NCBI RefSeq assembly: GCF_007995245.1
Contig: NZ_VCBA01000001.1
Location: 511,730 to 575,729 of the forward strand
Origin: Tateyamaria sp. syn59
GTDB taxonomy: Bacteria; Pseudomonadota; Alphaproteobacteria; Rhodobacterales; Rhodobacteraceae
Length of the DNA stretch: 64,000 nucleotides
Reading direction: 5' to 3'
Both the position numbers and the translations under genes were made by a program. Shown piece by piece: positions 49,147 through 58,444 of this stretch. Below the pieces are notes generated by a model. That model saw only the letters and a list, made by a program, of their open reading frames with translations. It was not told the origin of the DNA and did not search any database. Every line of letters begins with the position of its first letter. Position 1 is the stretch's first letter.

Positions 49147-50355
49147 ATGATCCTGACAACGACGGACGGCCAGTCAAACTTGCCGCGCTATTTTGCCCGT
49201 GTCTTCGACATGGCGCAGGGGATGAACAACGGACGTGTTGACTTTGTACTGCCGGATGGCCGCCAGTTTCGCGCCGAAGGGCCGAACCCCGGTCCGGTCG
49301 CCGAGGTGCATATCCACAATGATGACCTCTTTGCCCGCCTGATCCGCGAAGGGGATCTGGGGTTCTGCGACGCTTATCTGGATGAATGGTGGAGCACGCC
49401 GGATTTGCAAGCCTTCATGGATTGGGTGCATGCGGACAATGACGACATCTATGACGGCTTTCCCGGTATGGGGCTTGTCCGGCAGTTCGAGAAGTTCCGC
49501 TTCTGGCTGCAACGCAACCACCGTGAGCAGGCGCGCAAGAACATCAGCTATCACTACGACTTGGGCAACGACTTTTACGGTCTATGGCTGGATGACACGA
49601 TGACCTATTCCTCGGCCCTTTTCGAGACGGGGCAGGAAAGCCATGAGGCGGCGCAGATTGCGAAATATGCCAGCATGGTGGACCAGATGGGCGCGCAGCC
49701 GGGCGATCATATCCTTGAGATCGGCTGCGGCTGGGGTGGTTTTGCCGAATACGCGGCCAAGGAACGGGGACTGAAGGTTACGGGCCTGACCATCAGCGAA
49801 GAGCAGTTCAAGTACGCACGAGAACGCATTGAGAAGGCAGGCCTTTCTGATCTCGTCGATTTCAAACTGCAGGACTATCGCGATGAGCGCGGCACCTATG
49901 ATGGCATCGCTTCGATAGAGATGTTTGAGGCTGTGGGCGAGAAATACTGGCCGGTCTATTTCGAGACGGTCAAGGAACGGCTTAAGCCGGGCAAGAACGC
50001 GACGCTACAGATCATCACGGTGCAGGACCGCCGATGGAAGGTCTATAAACGCGGCGTTGATTTCATCCAGAAATACATCTTTCCCGGCGGCATGTTGCCC
50101 AGCCCATCCGTCTTGCGACAGCAGATCACGAAGGCGGGGCTTGGCGTCGAGCGGTCCATCGAGTTCGGAGCCAGCTACAACATCTCGCTGCGCCGCTGGC
50201 ATGAGACCTTCAACCAGAAGTGGGACGAGATTGCCGAGATGGGATTTGACGACCGTTTTCGGCGGATGTGGAATTTTTACCTGACCTCTTGCGCGGCCAC
50301 CTTTGAAAGTGCCAACTGCGATGTGACCCAGATCACGATCAAACGACCCGGATAA
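49147..50355 (+). CDS. Cyclopropane-fatty-acyl-phospholipid synthase family methyltransferase
   Basis: A 402-residue SAM-dependent enzyme. An N-terminal helical/lipid-binding part (L-I-R-E-G-D-L-G-F-C-D-A-Y-L-D-E-W-W) leads to the methyltransferase domain: N-I-S-Y-H-Y-D-L-G-N-D-F-Y, M-T-Y-S-S-A-L-F, L-E-I-G-C-G-W-G-G-F-A-E-Y-A-A (SAM site) and V-T-G-L-T-I-S-E-E-Q. Members methylenate unsaturated acyl chains in phospholipids; some alphaproteobacterial homologues make other methylated lipids. It precedes the trgAB-cysK tellurite locus by 18 bases and may share its transcript. Confidence 0.92.
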   Translation: MILTTTDGQSNLPRYFARVFDMAQGMNNGRVDFVLPDGRQFRAEGPNPGPVAEVHIHNDDLFARLIREGDLGFCDAYLDEWWSTPDLQAFMDWVHADNDDIYDGFPGMGLVRQFEKFRFWLQRNHREQARKNISYHYDLGNDFYGLWLDDTMTYSSALFETGQESHEAAQIAKYASMVDQMGAQPGDHILEIGCGWGGFAEYAAKERGLKVTGLTISEEQFKYARERIEKAGLSDLVDFKLQDYRDERGTYDGIASIEMFEAVGEKYWPVYFETVKERLKPGKNATLQIITVQDRRWKVYKRGVDFIQKYIFPGGMLPSPSVLRQQITKAGLGVERSIEFGASYNISLRRWHETFNQKWDEIAEMGFDDRFRRMWNFYLTSCAATFESANCDVTQITIKRPG

Positions 50356-50373
50356 GAATGAAAGACCTGAACG

Positions 50374-50814
50374 ATGCCTGACGCAGCCAAACTTGTCGGT
50401 GGCGTGTGCCTGGCGATCCTGGCCTTTGTCGTGTCCGGCATGATCATGCCGCTGTTCGAGGAAGACAAGAATTTCGGCTGGTTCGTCTATGTCAACGTGG
50501 CCGTCGGCTTCATTTCCGGCTGGATGGTGATCGGCACCCGCGCGGGCCGGGGCATGACATCTGCAGTGAATGTCGGTCTGACGGGACCGGTGGTCATGGT
50601 GTTCTGGGGGCTGTTCATTCAGTCTTGCAACGAGATGGTGCGCGTGGCCATGAAGAACCGCTATGATGGTGCATTCGAGGCCATCGTCGCCATCTTTCAG
50701 ATCGGTGCGGAATGGGCCCTGTTGATGGCCACGATACCGATTTGGGCGACTTTGCTGGCCGGCGGGGTCATCTCTGGCGTGTTGACCGAATACGCCTGGC
50801 GCACCTGGCGATAG
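50374..50814 (+). CDS. trgA: TrgA family membrane protein (tellurite resistance)
   Basis: A 146-residue protein with four helices (K-L-V-G-G-V-C-L-A-I-L-A-F-V-V-S-G, W-F-V-Y-V-N-V-A-V-G-F-I-S-G-W, G-P-V-V-M-V-F-W-G-L-F and the last A-T-I-P-I-W-A-T-L-L-A-G-G). It matches TrgA of Rhodobacter sphaeroides, identified in a tellurite-resistance locus trgAB-cysK, and the same order is found here. Molecular role unknown. ATG 50374; trgB follows four bases later. Confidence 0.88.
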   Translation: MPDAAKLVGGVCLAILAFVVSGMIMPLFEEDKNFGWFVYVNVAVGFISGWMVIGTRAGRGMTSAVNVGLTGPVVMVFWGLFIQSCNEMVRVAMKNRYDGAFEAIVAIFQIGAEWALLMATIPIWATLLAGGVISGVLTEYAWRTWR

Positions 50815-50818
50815 GGCG

Positions 50819-51925
50819 ATGACCACAGTTTTCTTCTATGGCACGTTGCAATATGTGCCCCTTTTGGACTGCGTTATGGGGCGCGAGGGGCCGCTTGATT
50901 TTGCTGCAGCGGCGCTGCCAGGCTACGTGGCCAATGCGTCGCCGGACGGTCTGTATCCTGTCTTGCGCGCAGCAACCGGCGCGTTGACGCATGGGATCGC
51001 CATGCGGGATGTGACGGAAGACGAGGTTGCGCGCCTCAATTTCTACGAGGGTGGTTTTGACTACGAACTGACGCCCGTTGTGCTGGCATCGGGGGAAGAG
51101 GCGCATGTCTTTGTGCCGGGGCCGGACGTCTCTGCCACGGATGCGATATGGGACTTTGAGGCATGGCAGGCGAAATGGGCCGAGATGACCCTGTGGGCGG
51201 CGCAAGAGGCCATGGCGGGCTATGGTCATCTGAGCCCGGCCGTCATTGCCGCACGCTTCCCCCGCATCCGGGCGCGTGCCTGGAGCAAGGTGCTGGCGCA
51301 GTCGGGTCGGCATGGCCGCGATGTTCTGGACGGGCGGGTCGAGATCGTGTCGCGCCGCCAGGGCTATGTGAATTTCTTTGCGCTCGAGGATGTCGTCTTG
51401 CGGCACGAGACGTTTGATGGCGCCATGTCGGAGCCGATGGAGCGTGGGGTGTTCGTGTCTTCGGACGCGGCGCTTGTCCTGCCTTATGATCCGGTGCGGG
51501 ATCGGGTCTTGCTGGTCGAGCAGATCCGCATGGGGCCTATTGGTCGCGCGGATCCGGTGCGCTGGCAGCTCGAGCCGGTGGCTGGCCTGGTCGACCCCGG
51601 CGAGACCCCGGAAGAAGCGGCGCACCGCGAGGGGCGGGAGGAGGCCGGGCTTTCCTTTGATGCGCTTGAGCCGGTGGGCGAATGCTATGCCTCGCCCGGT
51701 GCGACGACGGACTTCTTTCATATGTTCGTCGGGCTTTGTGATTTGCCGGATGGTGCAGCGGGTATCGGTGGGGAAGAGGCCGAGGGCGAGAATATCCGCA
51801 GCCATGTCATCACGTTCGATGCCTTGCTGGCCATGGCGGATGACCGGCGCATCGCCAACGCGCCCCTTGGCCTGCTGACCTATTGGCTGCATCGCCACCG
51901 CGATCGGCTGCGTGGACGGTCCTGA
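50819..51925 (+). CDS. trgB: TrgB: gamma-glutamylcyclotransferase-like plus Nudix hydrolase fusion
   Basis: A 368-residue two-domain protein. Residues 1-150 resemble a GGCT/AIG2-like domain (V-F-F-Y-G-T-L-Q and Y-E-G-G-F-D-Y-E-L). Residues 165-360 form a Nudix hydrolase of the ADP-ribose pyrophosphatase type: L-E-P-V-A-G-L-V-D-P-G-E-T-P-E-E-A-A-H-R with R-E-G-R-E-E-A-G-L as the Nudix box. The combination matches TrgB. How it protects from tellurite is not known; it may limit oxidised nucleotide or thiol by-products. Sits between trgA and cysK. Confidence 0.9.
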   Translation: MTTVFFYGTLQYVPLLDCVMGREGPLDFAAAALPGYVANASPDGLYPVLRAATGALTHGIAMRDVTEDEVARLNFYEGGFDYELTPVVLASGEEAHVFVPGPDVSATDAIWDFEAWQAKWAEMTLWAAQEAMAGYGHLSPAVIAARFPRIRARAWSKVLAQSGRHGRDVLDGRVEIVSRRQGYVNFFALEDVVLRHETFDGAMSEPMERGVFVSSDAALVLPYDPVRDRVLLVEQIRMGPIGRADPVRWQLEPVAGLVDPGETPEEAAHREGREEAGLSFDALEPVGECYASPGATTDFFHMFVGLCDLPDGAAGIGGEEAEGENIRSHVITFDALLAMADDRRIANAPLGLLTYWLHRHRDRLRGRS

Positions 51926-51993
51926 CCCGACGCGGCTTGAGGTCGCGTCATTGCACCGCTACATCTCGGAAGGAACGACGGAAGGAATGCCCC

Positions 51994-53028
51994 ATGCGCT
52001 ACGCATCTGATCTGGCCGCGGCCATTGGAAACACGCCCCTGATCAAGTTGCGGCAGGCGAGCGAGGAGACGGGCTGTACCATTCTGGGCAAGGCCGAGTT
52101 CATGAACCCCGGTCAGTCGGTCAAGGACCGCGCGGCACTGTCGATCATTCAGGAGGCTGTCGCGAGCGGCGCCTTGCGCCCCGGCGGTACGATTGTCGAG
52201 GGCACGGCTGGCAACACTGGCATTGGACTGGCGCTGGTGGGCGCGTCGATGGGGTTCAAGACCGTTATTGTGATCCCCGAAACGCAGAGCCAGGAAAAGA
52301 AGGATATGCTGCGCCTGGCTGGTGCCGAGCTGGTGCAGGTGCCCGCAGCACCCTATCGCAATCCGAACAATTTTGTGCGCTATTCCGGGCGCTTGGCCGA
52401 GGAGCTTGCCAAGACGGAGCCGAATGGCGCCATCTGGGCCAACCAGTTCGACAACGTCGCCAACCGCAAGGCACATATCGAGACGACAGGGCCCGAGATC
52501 TGGGAGCAGACCGACGGCAAGGTCGATGGCTTTATCTGTGCCGTGGGCTCGGGCGGCACGCTAGCCGGTGTCGCCGAGGTGTTGCAGCCGAAGGGGGTCA
52601 AGATCGGTTTGGCCGACCCGGATGGTGCGGGGCTATTCAGCTACTACACTACCGGTGAGATCGCGATGGAGGGTGGCTCAATCGCCGAAGGTATCGGGCA
52701 GGTGCGCATCACCAAGAACCTTGAAGGGTTCACGCCTGATTTCAGCTACAACGTGTCGGACGCAGAGGCTTTGCCCATCGTCTTCGATCTGCTTGAACAC
52801 GAGGGACTGTGCCTGGGCGCGTCATCCGGCGTAAACATTGCGGGTGCGATCCGGTTGGCCAAGGACCTGGGGCCGGGCCACACCATCGTGACGATCCTGT
52901 GTGACTTTGGCACGCGCTATCAGTCGAAGCTGTTCAACCCCGACTTCCTGCGCAGCAAGGATTTGCCGGTGCCGGACTGGCTGGAACAAGGGCCATCCAG
53001 CATTCCTGGTGTTTTCGAGGACGTTTGA
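51994..53028 (+). CDS. cysK: Cysteine synthase A (O-acetylserine sulfhydrylase)
   Basis: A 344-residue PLP enzyme making cysteine from O-acetylserine and sulfide. Blocks: A-A-I-G-N-T-P-L-I-K-L, F-M-N-P-G-Q-S-V-K-D-R-A with the PLP lysine, V-E-G-T-A-G-N-T-G-I-G-L-A, A-V-G-S-G-G-T-L-A-G-V and the late D-F-G-T-R-Y-Q-S-K-L-F-N. It is somewhat longer than E. coli CysK and resembles the variant linked to tellurite resistance in R. sphaeroides. GGAAGGAATGCCCC precedes ATG 51994. The mscS-type gene overlaps its stop. Confidence 0.95.
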   Translation: MRYASDLAAAIGNTPLIKLRQASEETGCTILGKAEFMNPGQSVKDRAALSIIQEAVASGALRPGGTIVEGTAGNTGIGLALVGASMGFKTVIVIPETQSQEKKDMLRLAGAELVQVPAAPYRNPNNFVRYSGRLAEELAKTEPNGAIWANQFDNVANRKAHIETTGPEIWEQTDGKVDGFICAVGSGGTLAGVAEVLQPKGVKIGLADPDGAGLFSYYTTGEIAMEGGSIAEGIGQVRITKNLEGFTPDFSYNVSDAEALPIVFDLLEHEGLCLGASSGVNIAGAIRLAKDLGPGHTIVTILCDFGTRYQSKLFNPDFLRSKDLPVPDWLEQGPSSIPGVFEDV

Positions 53029-55454
53029 TGATCATCGCGTGGATGCGCACCGCGCTTCTAACACTTTGTCTTGTGCTCTTTGCGTCCTTTGCGGCCGCGC
53101 AAGGCAATGGACCGGACTATGGGGCGTGGGAATCGACGGCCACGCGGGCAGAGCGCGCCGTGGAGATCGCCGAAGCCTCGGACCAGGCATTTGAGACGCT
53201 TCGCAGTGAGATTGCCGATTGGCGCGTGCAGTTTCAGAACCAACTGAACGCCAATGACAGCCGCCTGCAGACCCTGCGTGAGCAGATTGCGGCCCTGGGT
53301 CCTGCGCCCGAGGAAGGGCAGGACGAAGCCACTGAAATCGCCAACCGCCGGGCCGAGCTGAATACGCAGCTGGAGCGGCTCAGCACACCGCGCCGCACCG
53401 CCGAAGAGGCATTCAGCCGTGCGAACGGCATCATCACCGAGATCGACGGCATCCTGCGCGACAGGCAGACCGAAGAGCTGTTGAACATGGGGCCGTGGCC
53501 GGTCAATCCGGGCAATTGGCCAGCCGCGTTACGGCACGCGCAGGAGTCCTTCACCGCACTTGTGACGGGCATACGCCAATCCTGGCAAAATCCGTCCCGC
53601 AGATCGAACGCCAGCGACAACCTGCCCCTGGTGCTGTTCCTCCTGGTGATTGGCGGCGTCCTCTTGGCGCGATCCAGGTATTGGACGGAAATGCTCGCGG
53701 TCCGCATTCAACGCGGCAGTGGCGGTTCGAGCGCGGGTGTTGCCAGTTTCGTGGTGTCGCTCGGCCAGATCATACTGCCTATGCTTGGTCTGTTTGCCTT
53801 TATCCGCGCGGTGCGTGCCACGCAGCTTTTTGGCCCGCGGGGTGACCTTCTGCTGGACGGTTTGGAGATCTTTGGCCTCGTCCTGTTCTTTTCACGTTGG
53901 CTTGCCAGTCGCTTGTTCCCTAAGGACGATGCGCTGCGCGCACCGGTGTCCATTCCTGATACCCGGCGCGCGGAAGGGCGGGCTTATGCCGTCATTCTGG
54001 CATGTGTGTTCGGGGTGGCCGTTCTGCTGGCCGGCGTGTCAGATTTTGACCGATATGACGCCGGATCGGATGCCGTCTTGCACTTCCCGCTGGTCATCAT
54101 TGCGGGTCTGATCCTGGCCCGGTTCGGGTGGCTTTTGCGGCGACAGGTGCGCGCACGCCGGGATGATCCGGAGCAAACTGTGGCGTATGGCGACCGCATC
54201 GCGGGCACGGTCGGGCGCGGCTTGATCGTGGTGGGGATGCTGGCCCCGTTCCTCGCCGCCTTTGGATTTGGAGCGGCGTCAAAGTTCCTGATCTATCCAA
54301 CCATTCTGACCCTAGCGCTGATCGGCACGGTGGTGCTGCTGCAAGGCTTTGTGCGTGACGTCTATGCCGCCATCCGACCCGGCGATGGTGCGCGTGAAAG
54401 CCTTGTCCCGACCCTGATCAGCTTCCTGCTGGTTCTGATCGCCATCATCCCTCTGTCGCTGATTTGGGGTGCACGTGTCACCGATCTGACCGAGGTGTGG
54501 GCGAGGGTGCGGTCGGGCCTGACCATCGGCGATATGACCATTTCTCCGGGCAGCTTCCTGACTCTGATCATCGTCTTTACGATTGGCTATGTGCTGACAC
54601 GCGCGGTGCAGAACGCGCTGAAAACCTCTGTTCTGCCCAAGACCAAGCTGGATCCGGGCGGCCAGGTCGCGATTGTGTCCGGCCTTGGCTATGTCGGGAT
54701 ATTCCTGGCGGCGCTGATCGCCATCACCTCTGCCGGGATTGACCTGTCGAGCCTTGCGATCGTGGCTGGTGCGTTGTCGGTGGGTATCGGCTTTGGTTTG
54801 CAGACCGTGGTGTCCAACTTTGTCTCGGGCATCATCCTGCTGATCGAGCGACCCATTTCCGAGGGCGACTGGATCGAAGTGGGCGGGCAGATGGGCTATG
54901 TCCGCTCGATCTCGGTCCGGTCGACGCGGATCGAGACCTTTGACCGCACCGATGTGATCGTGCCCAATGCCGATCTGATTTCCGGCACGGTCACGAACTA
55001 CACCCGTGGCAACACGGTTGGCCGGGTGATCGTACCCGTCGGCGTGGCTTATGGCACCGACACGCGTCGGGTCGAACGGATCCTGAAAGAGATTGCGGAC
55101 GCCCATCCGATGGGGCTGGCCAACCCGCCGCCCGCGATCCTCTTCATGGGCTTTGGCGCTGACAGTCTGGACTTTGAGATCCGCATGATCCTGCGCGACG
55201 TGAACTGGATGCTCTCCGTCAAGAACGAGATCAACCATCAGATCAACGAGCGGTTCCAGCAGGAAGGGATCGAGATACCCTTTGCCCAGCGGGATGTGTG
55301 GCTGCGCAATCCCGAGGTGCTGCAAACAAAGGTCGCGCCTGCGAACGTTGATAGGACGCCTGTCGATGAGAACGAACCCGTTGTCGAGCATATGGACCAC
55401 AGCGATCTTGAGCCGGACGCCCCGGAAGGTGACGGTGAAGGAGACGCGCGATGA
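53028..55454 (+). CDS. Mechanosensitive ion channel MscS with DUF3772 domain
   Basis: An 808-residue inner-membrane channel. A signal sequence (L-L-T-L-C-L-V-L-F-A-S-F-A-A-A-Q) and a periplasmic coiled-coil DUF3772 domain (residues about 30-180, heptads around L-R-E-Q-I-A-A-L) lead to about ten membrane helices, then the MscS core: pore helix A-L-S-V-G-I-G-F-G-L-Q-T-V-V-S-N-F-V-S-G, R-P-I-S-E-G-D-W-I-E-V and D-V-I-V-P-N-A-D. The acidic C-terminal tail ends D-A-P-E-G-D-G-E-G-D-A-R. It relieves turgor during down-shock. ATG overlaps the cysK stop (TGATG). Confidence 0.92.
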   Translation: MIIAWMRTALLTLCLVLFASFAAAQGNGPDYGAWESTATRAERAVEIAEASDQAFETLRSEIADWRVQFQNQLNANDSRLQTLREQIAALGPAPEEGQDEATEIANRRAELNTQLERLSTPRRTAEEAFSRANGIITEIDGILRDRQTEELLNMGPWPVNPGNWPAALRHAQESFTALVTGIRQSWQNPSRRSNASDNLPLVLFLLVIGGVLLARSRYWTEMLAVRIQRGSGGSSAGVASFVVSLGQIILPMLGLFAFIRAVRATQLFGPRGDLLLDGLEIFGLVLFFSRWLASRLFPKDDALRAPVSIPDTRRAEGRAYAVILACVFGVAVLLAGVSDFDRYDAGSDAVLHFPLVIIAGLILARFGWLLRRQVRARRDDPEQTVAYGDRIAGTVGRGLIVVGMLAPFLAAFGFGAASKFLIYPTILTLALIGTVVLLQGFVRDVYAAIRPGDGARESLVPTLISFLLVLIAIIPLSLIWGARVTDLTEVWARVRSGLTIGDMTISPGSFLTLIIVFTIGYVLTRAVQNALKTSVLPKTKLDPGGQVAIVSGLGYVGIFLAALIAITSAGIDLSSLAIVAGALSVGIGFGLQTVVSNFVSGIILLIERPISEGDWIEVGGQMGYVRSISVRSTRIETFDRTDVIVPNADLISGTVTNYTRGNTVGRVIVPVGVAYGTDTRRVERILKEIADAHPMGLANPPPAILFMGFGADSLDFEIRMILRDVNWMLSVKNEINHQINERFQQEGIEIPFAQRDVWLRNPEVLQTKVAPANVDRTPVDENEPVVEHMDHSDLEPDAPEGDGEGDAR

Positions 55455-56170
55455 CCACGCCGCTTTTTCGAGAAGATGCCTATGCCCGGGACGCGGATGG
55501 TGTGGTGCAGGCGCATACGCCCGAGGGTGGCATCATTCTGGATCAGTCCGTGTTCTATCCAACCGGTGGCGGGCAGCCCGGTGACAGCGGCACACTGCGC
55601 TGGGACGGCGGTGCCTTGACCATCGCCACCACAGTGAAGGGCGAGGGCGAGGGCATCGTACTTGTCCCGTCCGAACCGCGCGCCTTGCCCCCCGTGGGCG
55701 CGCGTGTCACGCAATCGCTGGATTGGGACCGACGCTATGCGCATATGCGTGTTCATACTGCGCTGCATCTGTTGTCAGTTGCTTTGCCATTTGGCGTGAC
55801 CGGTGGCTCCATTTCCGCCGGTCGCGGGCGGCTGGACTTCGACATGGCCGATGCGCCTGAAGACAAGGATGCGCTTGCCGCCGTTCTGAACGACCACGTG
55901 GCCGCCGATGCGCGCGTCAGCGCCGAGTGGATCACCGAAGCCGAACTTGATGCCAACCCTGACATTGTGAAGACCCTGTCGGTGAAACCGCCGCGCGGGG
56001 CGGGCAAGATCAGGCTGATCCGGATTGGCGGAGGCCCGGCGACCATTGATCTGCAACCCTGTGGCGGCACCCATGTGGCCCGGACCGGTGAGATTGGCGC
56101 CCTGCGCATCGGCAAGATCGAAAAGAAGGGGCGCATGAACCGGCGCGTCTATCTTCATCTGGACGGCTGA
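55451..56170 (+). CDS. Alanyl-tRNA editing protein (AlaX-like)
   Basis: A 239-residue stand-alone editing domain that removes serine or glycine from mischarged tRNA-Ala. Metal ligands are visible as H-T-A-L-H and C-G-G-T-H, separated as in AlaRS editing domains; F-Y-P-T-G-G-G-Q-P-G-D-S-G is the N-terminal marker and G-K-I-E-K-K-G-R-M-N-R-R the C-terminal one. The ATG lies inside the end of the mscS gene (ATGA). A tRNA-Ser gene follows, a fitting but possibly accidental neighbour. Confidence 0.93.
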   Translation: MTTPLFREDAYARDADGVVQAHTPEGGIILDQSVFYPTGGGQPGDSGTLRWDGGALTIATTVKGEGEGIVLVPSEPRALPPVGARVTQSLDWDRRYAHMRVHTALHLLSVALPFGVTGGSISAGRGRLDFDMADAPEDKDALAAVLNDHVAADARVSAEWITEAELDANPDIVKTLSVKPPRGAGKIRLIRIGGGPATIDLQPCGGTHVARTGEIGALRIGKIEKKGRMNRRVYLHLDG

Positions 56171-56228
56171 GATTTTTCCCGACGAACCTGCTTGCATCCC
56201 GGTGCCTACATTGGATAGAGACGGCGGT

Positions 56229-56318
56229 GGACAGGTGGCCGAGTGGTCGAAGGCGCGCGCCTGGAAAGTGCGTAGGCGGGAGACCGTCTCGAGGGTTCGA
56301 ATCCCTTCCTGTCCGCCA
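56229..56318 (+). tRNA. tRNA-Ser (anticodon GGA)
   Basis: A 90-nt class II tRNA: acceptor GGACAGG/CCTGTCC, anticodon loop CTGGAAAG with GGA, long variable arm GCGGGAGACCGTCTC, T arm GAGGGTTCGAATCCCTT and encoded GCCA. Reads UCC and UCU serine codons. Confidence 0.96.
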
Positions 56319-56444
56319 CCCACCCCCGTCGTTTGAAATGGTTCGTGCTGATGCCTCTTGGTTTTTGCGCAAGCTGTTGTCGGGGCGTTTGATTTCCGCT
56401 CTGCGCCGCTTAGCTTCCGTTTGAGGCAAGGACACGCGACGCAG

Positions 56445-57776
56445 ATGACAGATCACTCACATCTTTCCCGGCCCTTGGCGGTTCCGGCGGGGCGTTTGAC
56501 CCGCTTTGGCCGCATGGGGTCGATGGCGGCGGGCGTGGCGGGGCGGATGGCCTTCGACGGGGTGCGGCAGCTGGGGCAAGGCGCGCGCCCGAATGCGCGT
56601 GACCTTCTGCTGACGCCTGCGAACATGCGCCGTGTCGCGGACGAGTTGGCGCGGATGCGCGGTGCGGCCATGAAGGTGGGCCAGCTTGTGTCGATGGACA
56701 CGGGCGATGTGCTGCCACCCGAGCTAGCCGACATCATGGCGCGGCTGCGGGCCGATGCGGATTTCATGCCGCCGCGGCAATTGCGCGATGTTTTGAATGC
56801 GGAATGGGGCACGGGCTGGCGCGCGCGTTTTGCGTCTTTTGACGTGCGCCCGATTGCCGCCGCCTCTATCGGGCAGGTGCACCGTGCGCAGTTGCCCGAT
56901 GGCACTGACCTGGCGATCAAGGTGCAGTATCCCGGCATCGCCCGCAGCATTGACAGCGATGTCGCCAATATCGGGCGATTGATCCGTCTGTCCGGCTTGC
57001 TGCCCGAAGGTTTTGCGCTGGAACCTTACCTGGATGAGGCGCGCGCGCAATTGCGGGAAGAGGCTGATTATGGTGCCGAGGCCGCCCACCTGGAGCATTT
57101 CATCGGATTGCTGGGCGACGACGACAGCTTTGTCCTGCCGCGTGTTCATGCGCCGCTCAGCACCGAGCGTGTCCTTGCGATGTCCTTTGTTGGCTCCGAT
57201 GCCATCGAAAGCGTAGAGGGTGCGCCGCAGGACACGCGTGATCGCGTGATGCACGACCTGTGCCATCTGGTTCTGCGCGAGCTTTTCGAGTTCGGCATAA
57301 TGCAGACAGATCCGAACTTTGCCAATTACAGGTTCGACCCGACATCGGGGCGCATCGTCTTGCTGGATTTTGGCGCAACCCGAACGGTGCCGTCTGGTCT
57401 GGCCGACCAGATGCTGGCGCTGATCCGTTCGGGCATGCAGGACGCACGTGAAGAGGTGTCCGACATCGTTGCCGAGATGGGATTGGTCCCGCTGACCGTT
57501 GCGCCTGAGTTCCGCACACGCATCCTCGACATGATCATGCTGGTCTTTGACGAGCTGCGTGCGCATCCGGTCCTCGATCTGGCTGCGTCCGACCTGTCGC
57601 GCCGGTTGCAGCACATGGGCGAAAGCCTTGCCCGTGACGGTTTTGTGCCGCCGCCCGTGCCGATGGATTTGCTTTACGTGCAGCGCAAGGTTGCGGGCAT
57701 GTTTCTTTTGGCGCGCCGCTTGAGGGCGCGCGTTCCGGTGGCCGAGATGATTGCACCCTTTGCGGAGCCTGCATGA
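56445..57776 (+). CDS. ABC1/UbiB family atypical kinase
   Basis: A 443-residue protein of the ABC1/UbiB/COQ8 family. Marks: R-G-A-A-M-K-V-G-Q-L-V-S-M-D (the K-x-G-Q motif), A-A-A-S-I-G-Q-V-H-R-A (alanine-rich nucleotide loop), D-L-A-I-K-V-Q-Y-P-G, T-D-P-N-F-A-N-Y and L-D-F-G-A-T-R. Members bind ATP and support quinone synthesis or other lipid processes. It is shorter than UbiB and has no C-terminal membrane helices, so it is a second-type ABC1 protein. Overlaps the following ABC transporter gene by four bases; an unusual operon link. Confidence 0.9.
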   Translation: MTDHSHLSRPLAVPAGRLTRFGRMGSMAAGVAGRMAFDGVRQLGQGARPNARDLLLTPANMRRVADELARMRGAAMKVGQLVSMDTGDVLPPELADIMARLRADADFMPPRQLRDVLNAEWGTGWRARFASFDVRPIAAASIGQVHRAQLPDGTDLAIKVQYPGIARSIDSDVANIGRLIRLSGLLPEGFALEPYLDEARAQLREEADYGAEAAHLEHFIGLLGDDDSFVLPRVHAPLSTERVLAMSFVGSDAIESVEGAPQDTRDRVMHDLCHLVLRELFEFGIMQTDPNFANYRFDPTSGRIVLLDFGATRTVPSGLADQMLALIRSGMQDAREEVSDIVAEMGLVPLTVAPEFRTRILDMIMLVFDELRAHPVLDLAASDLSRRLQHMGESLARDGFVPPPVPMDLLYVQRKVAGMFLLARRLRARVPVAEMIAPFAEPA

Positions 57777-58444
57777 CAGAGGCCGCACCCGTCCTGCATC
57801 TGAGCGGTGTTACGAAGTCCTATGCCGTTGGCGCTGATGCTGTGCCCGTGCTGCGCGGTGTGGACTTGCACCTCAACCCCGGTGAGACGCTTGCCCTCAC
57901 AGGTGAGTCCGGCAGCGGCAAGAGCACGCTCTTGCACATTGCGGGCGGGCTGGAGACGGCGGATGCGGGGCAGGTGCGCGTCGCAGGCCAGGACCTGGTC
58001 CCGATGACGGATACCGAGCGTGCGGCGGTGCGGTGCAAGGATATCGCCGTCGTCTTTCAGCAGTTCAATCTGATCCCGTCATTGAACGTTGCGGACAACA
58101 TCGCGTTTCAGGCCCGGTTGGCCGGGCGCGTCGATGCGCAGTTCGTCGATCATTTGGTTGCAAAGCTCGGGCTGTCCGAACAACTGAAGAAATACCCCGA
58201 GGCGCTGTCAGGTGGTCAGCAACAGCGGGTGGCCATTGCCCGTGCGCTGGCGGCGCGCCCGCGCGTCCTGCTTGCCGATGAACCGACCGGCAACCTTGAC
58301 GAAGGCACGGCGGGCGAGGTGTTGGAGCAGCTTTTGGCACTTGTCGCAGACACCGGCGCCGGGCTGCTGCTTGTTACGCATTCACCGGGTATTGCCGCGC
58401 GGATGGACCGTCGCCTGCATCTGAGCCGGGGGCAGGTTGAATGA
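57773..58444 (+). CDS. ABC transporter ATP-binding protein (LolD/MacB type)
   Basis: A 223-residue ATPase: Walker A G-E-S-G-S-G-K-S-T, Q-loop V-F-Q-Q-F-N-L-I-P, signature L-S-G-G-Q-Q-Q-R-V-A, Walker B V-L-L-A-D-E-P-T-G and the H-loop V-T-H-S. The FNLIP and DEPTGNLD forms are those of the LolD/MacB/FtsE group that drives FtsX-type permeases. It overlaps both neighbours by four bases and pairs with the permease that follows. Confidence 0.94.
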   Translation: MTEAAPVLHLSGVTKSYAVGADAVPVLRGVDLHLNPGETLALTGESGSGKSTLLHIAGGLETADAGQVRVAGQDLVPMTDTERAAVRCKDIAVVFQQFNLIPSLNVADNIAFQARLAGRVDAQFVDHLVAKLGLSEQLKKYPEALSGGQQQRVAIARALAARPRVLLADEPTGNLDEGTAGEVLEQLLALVADTGAGLLLVTHSPGIAARMDRRLHLSRGQVE

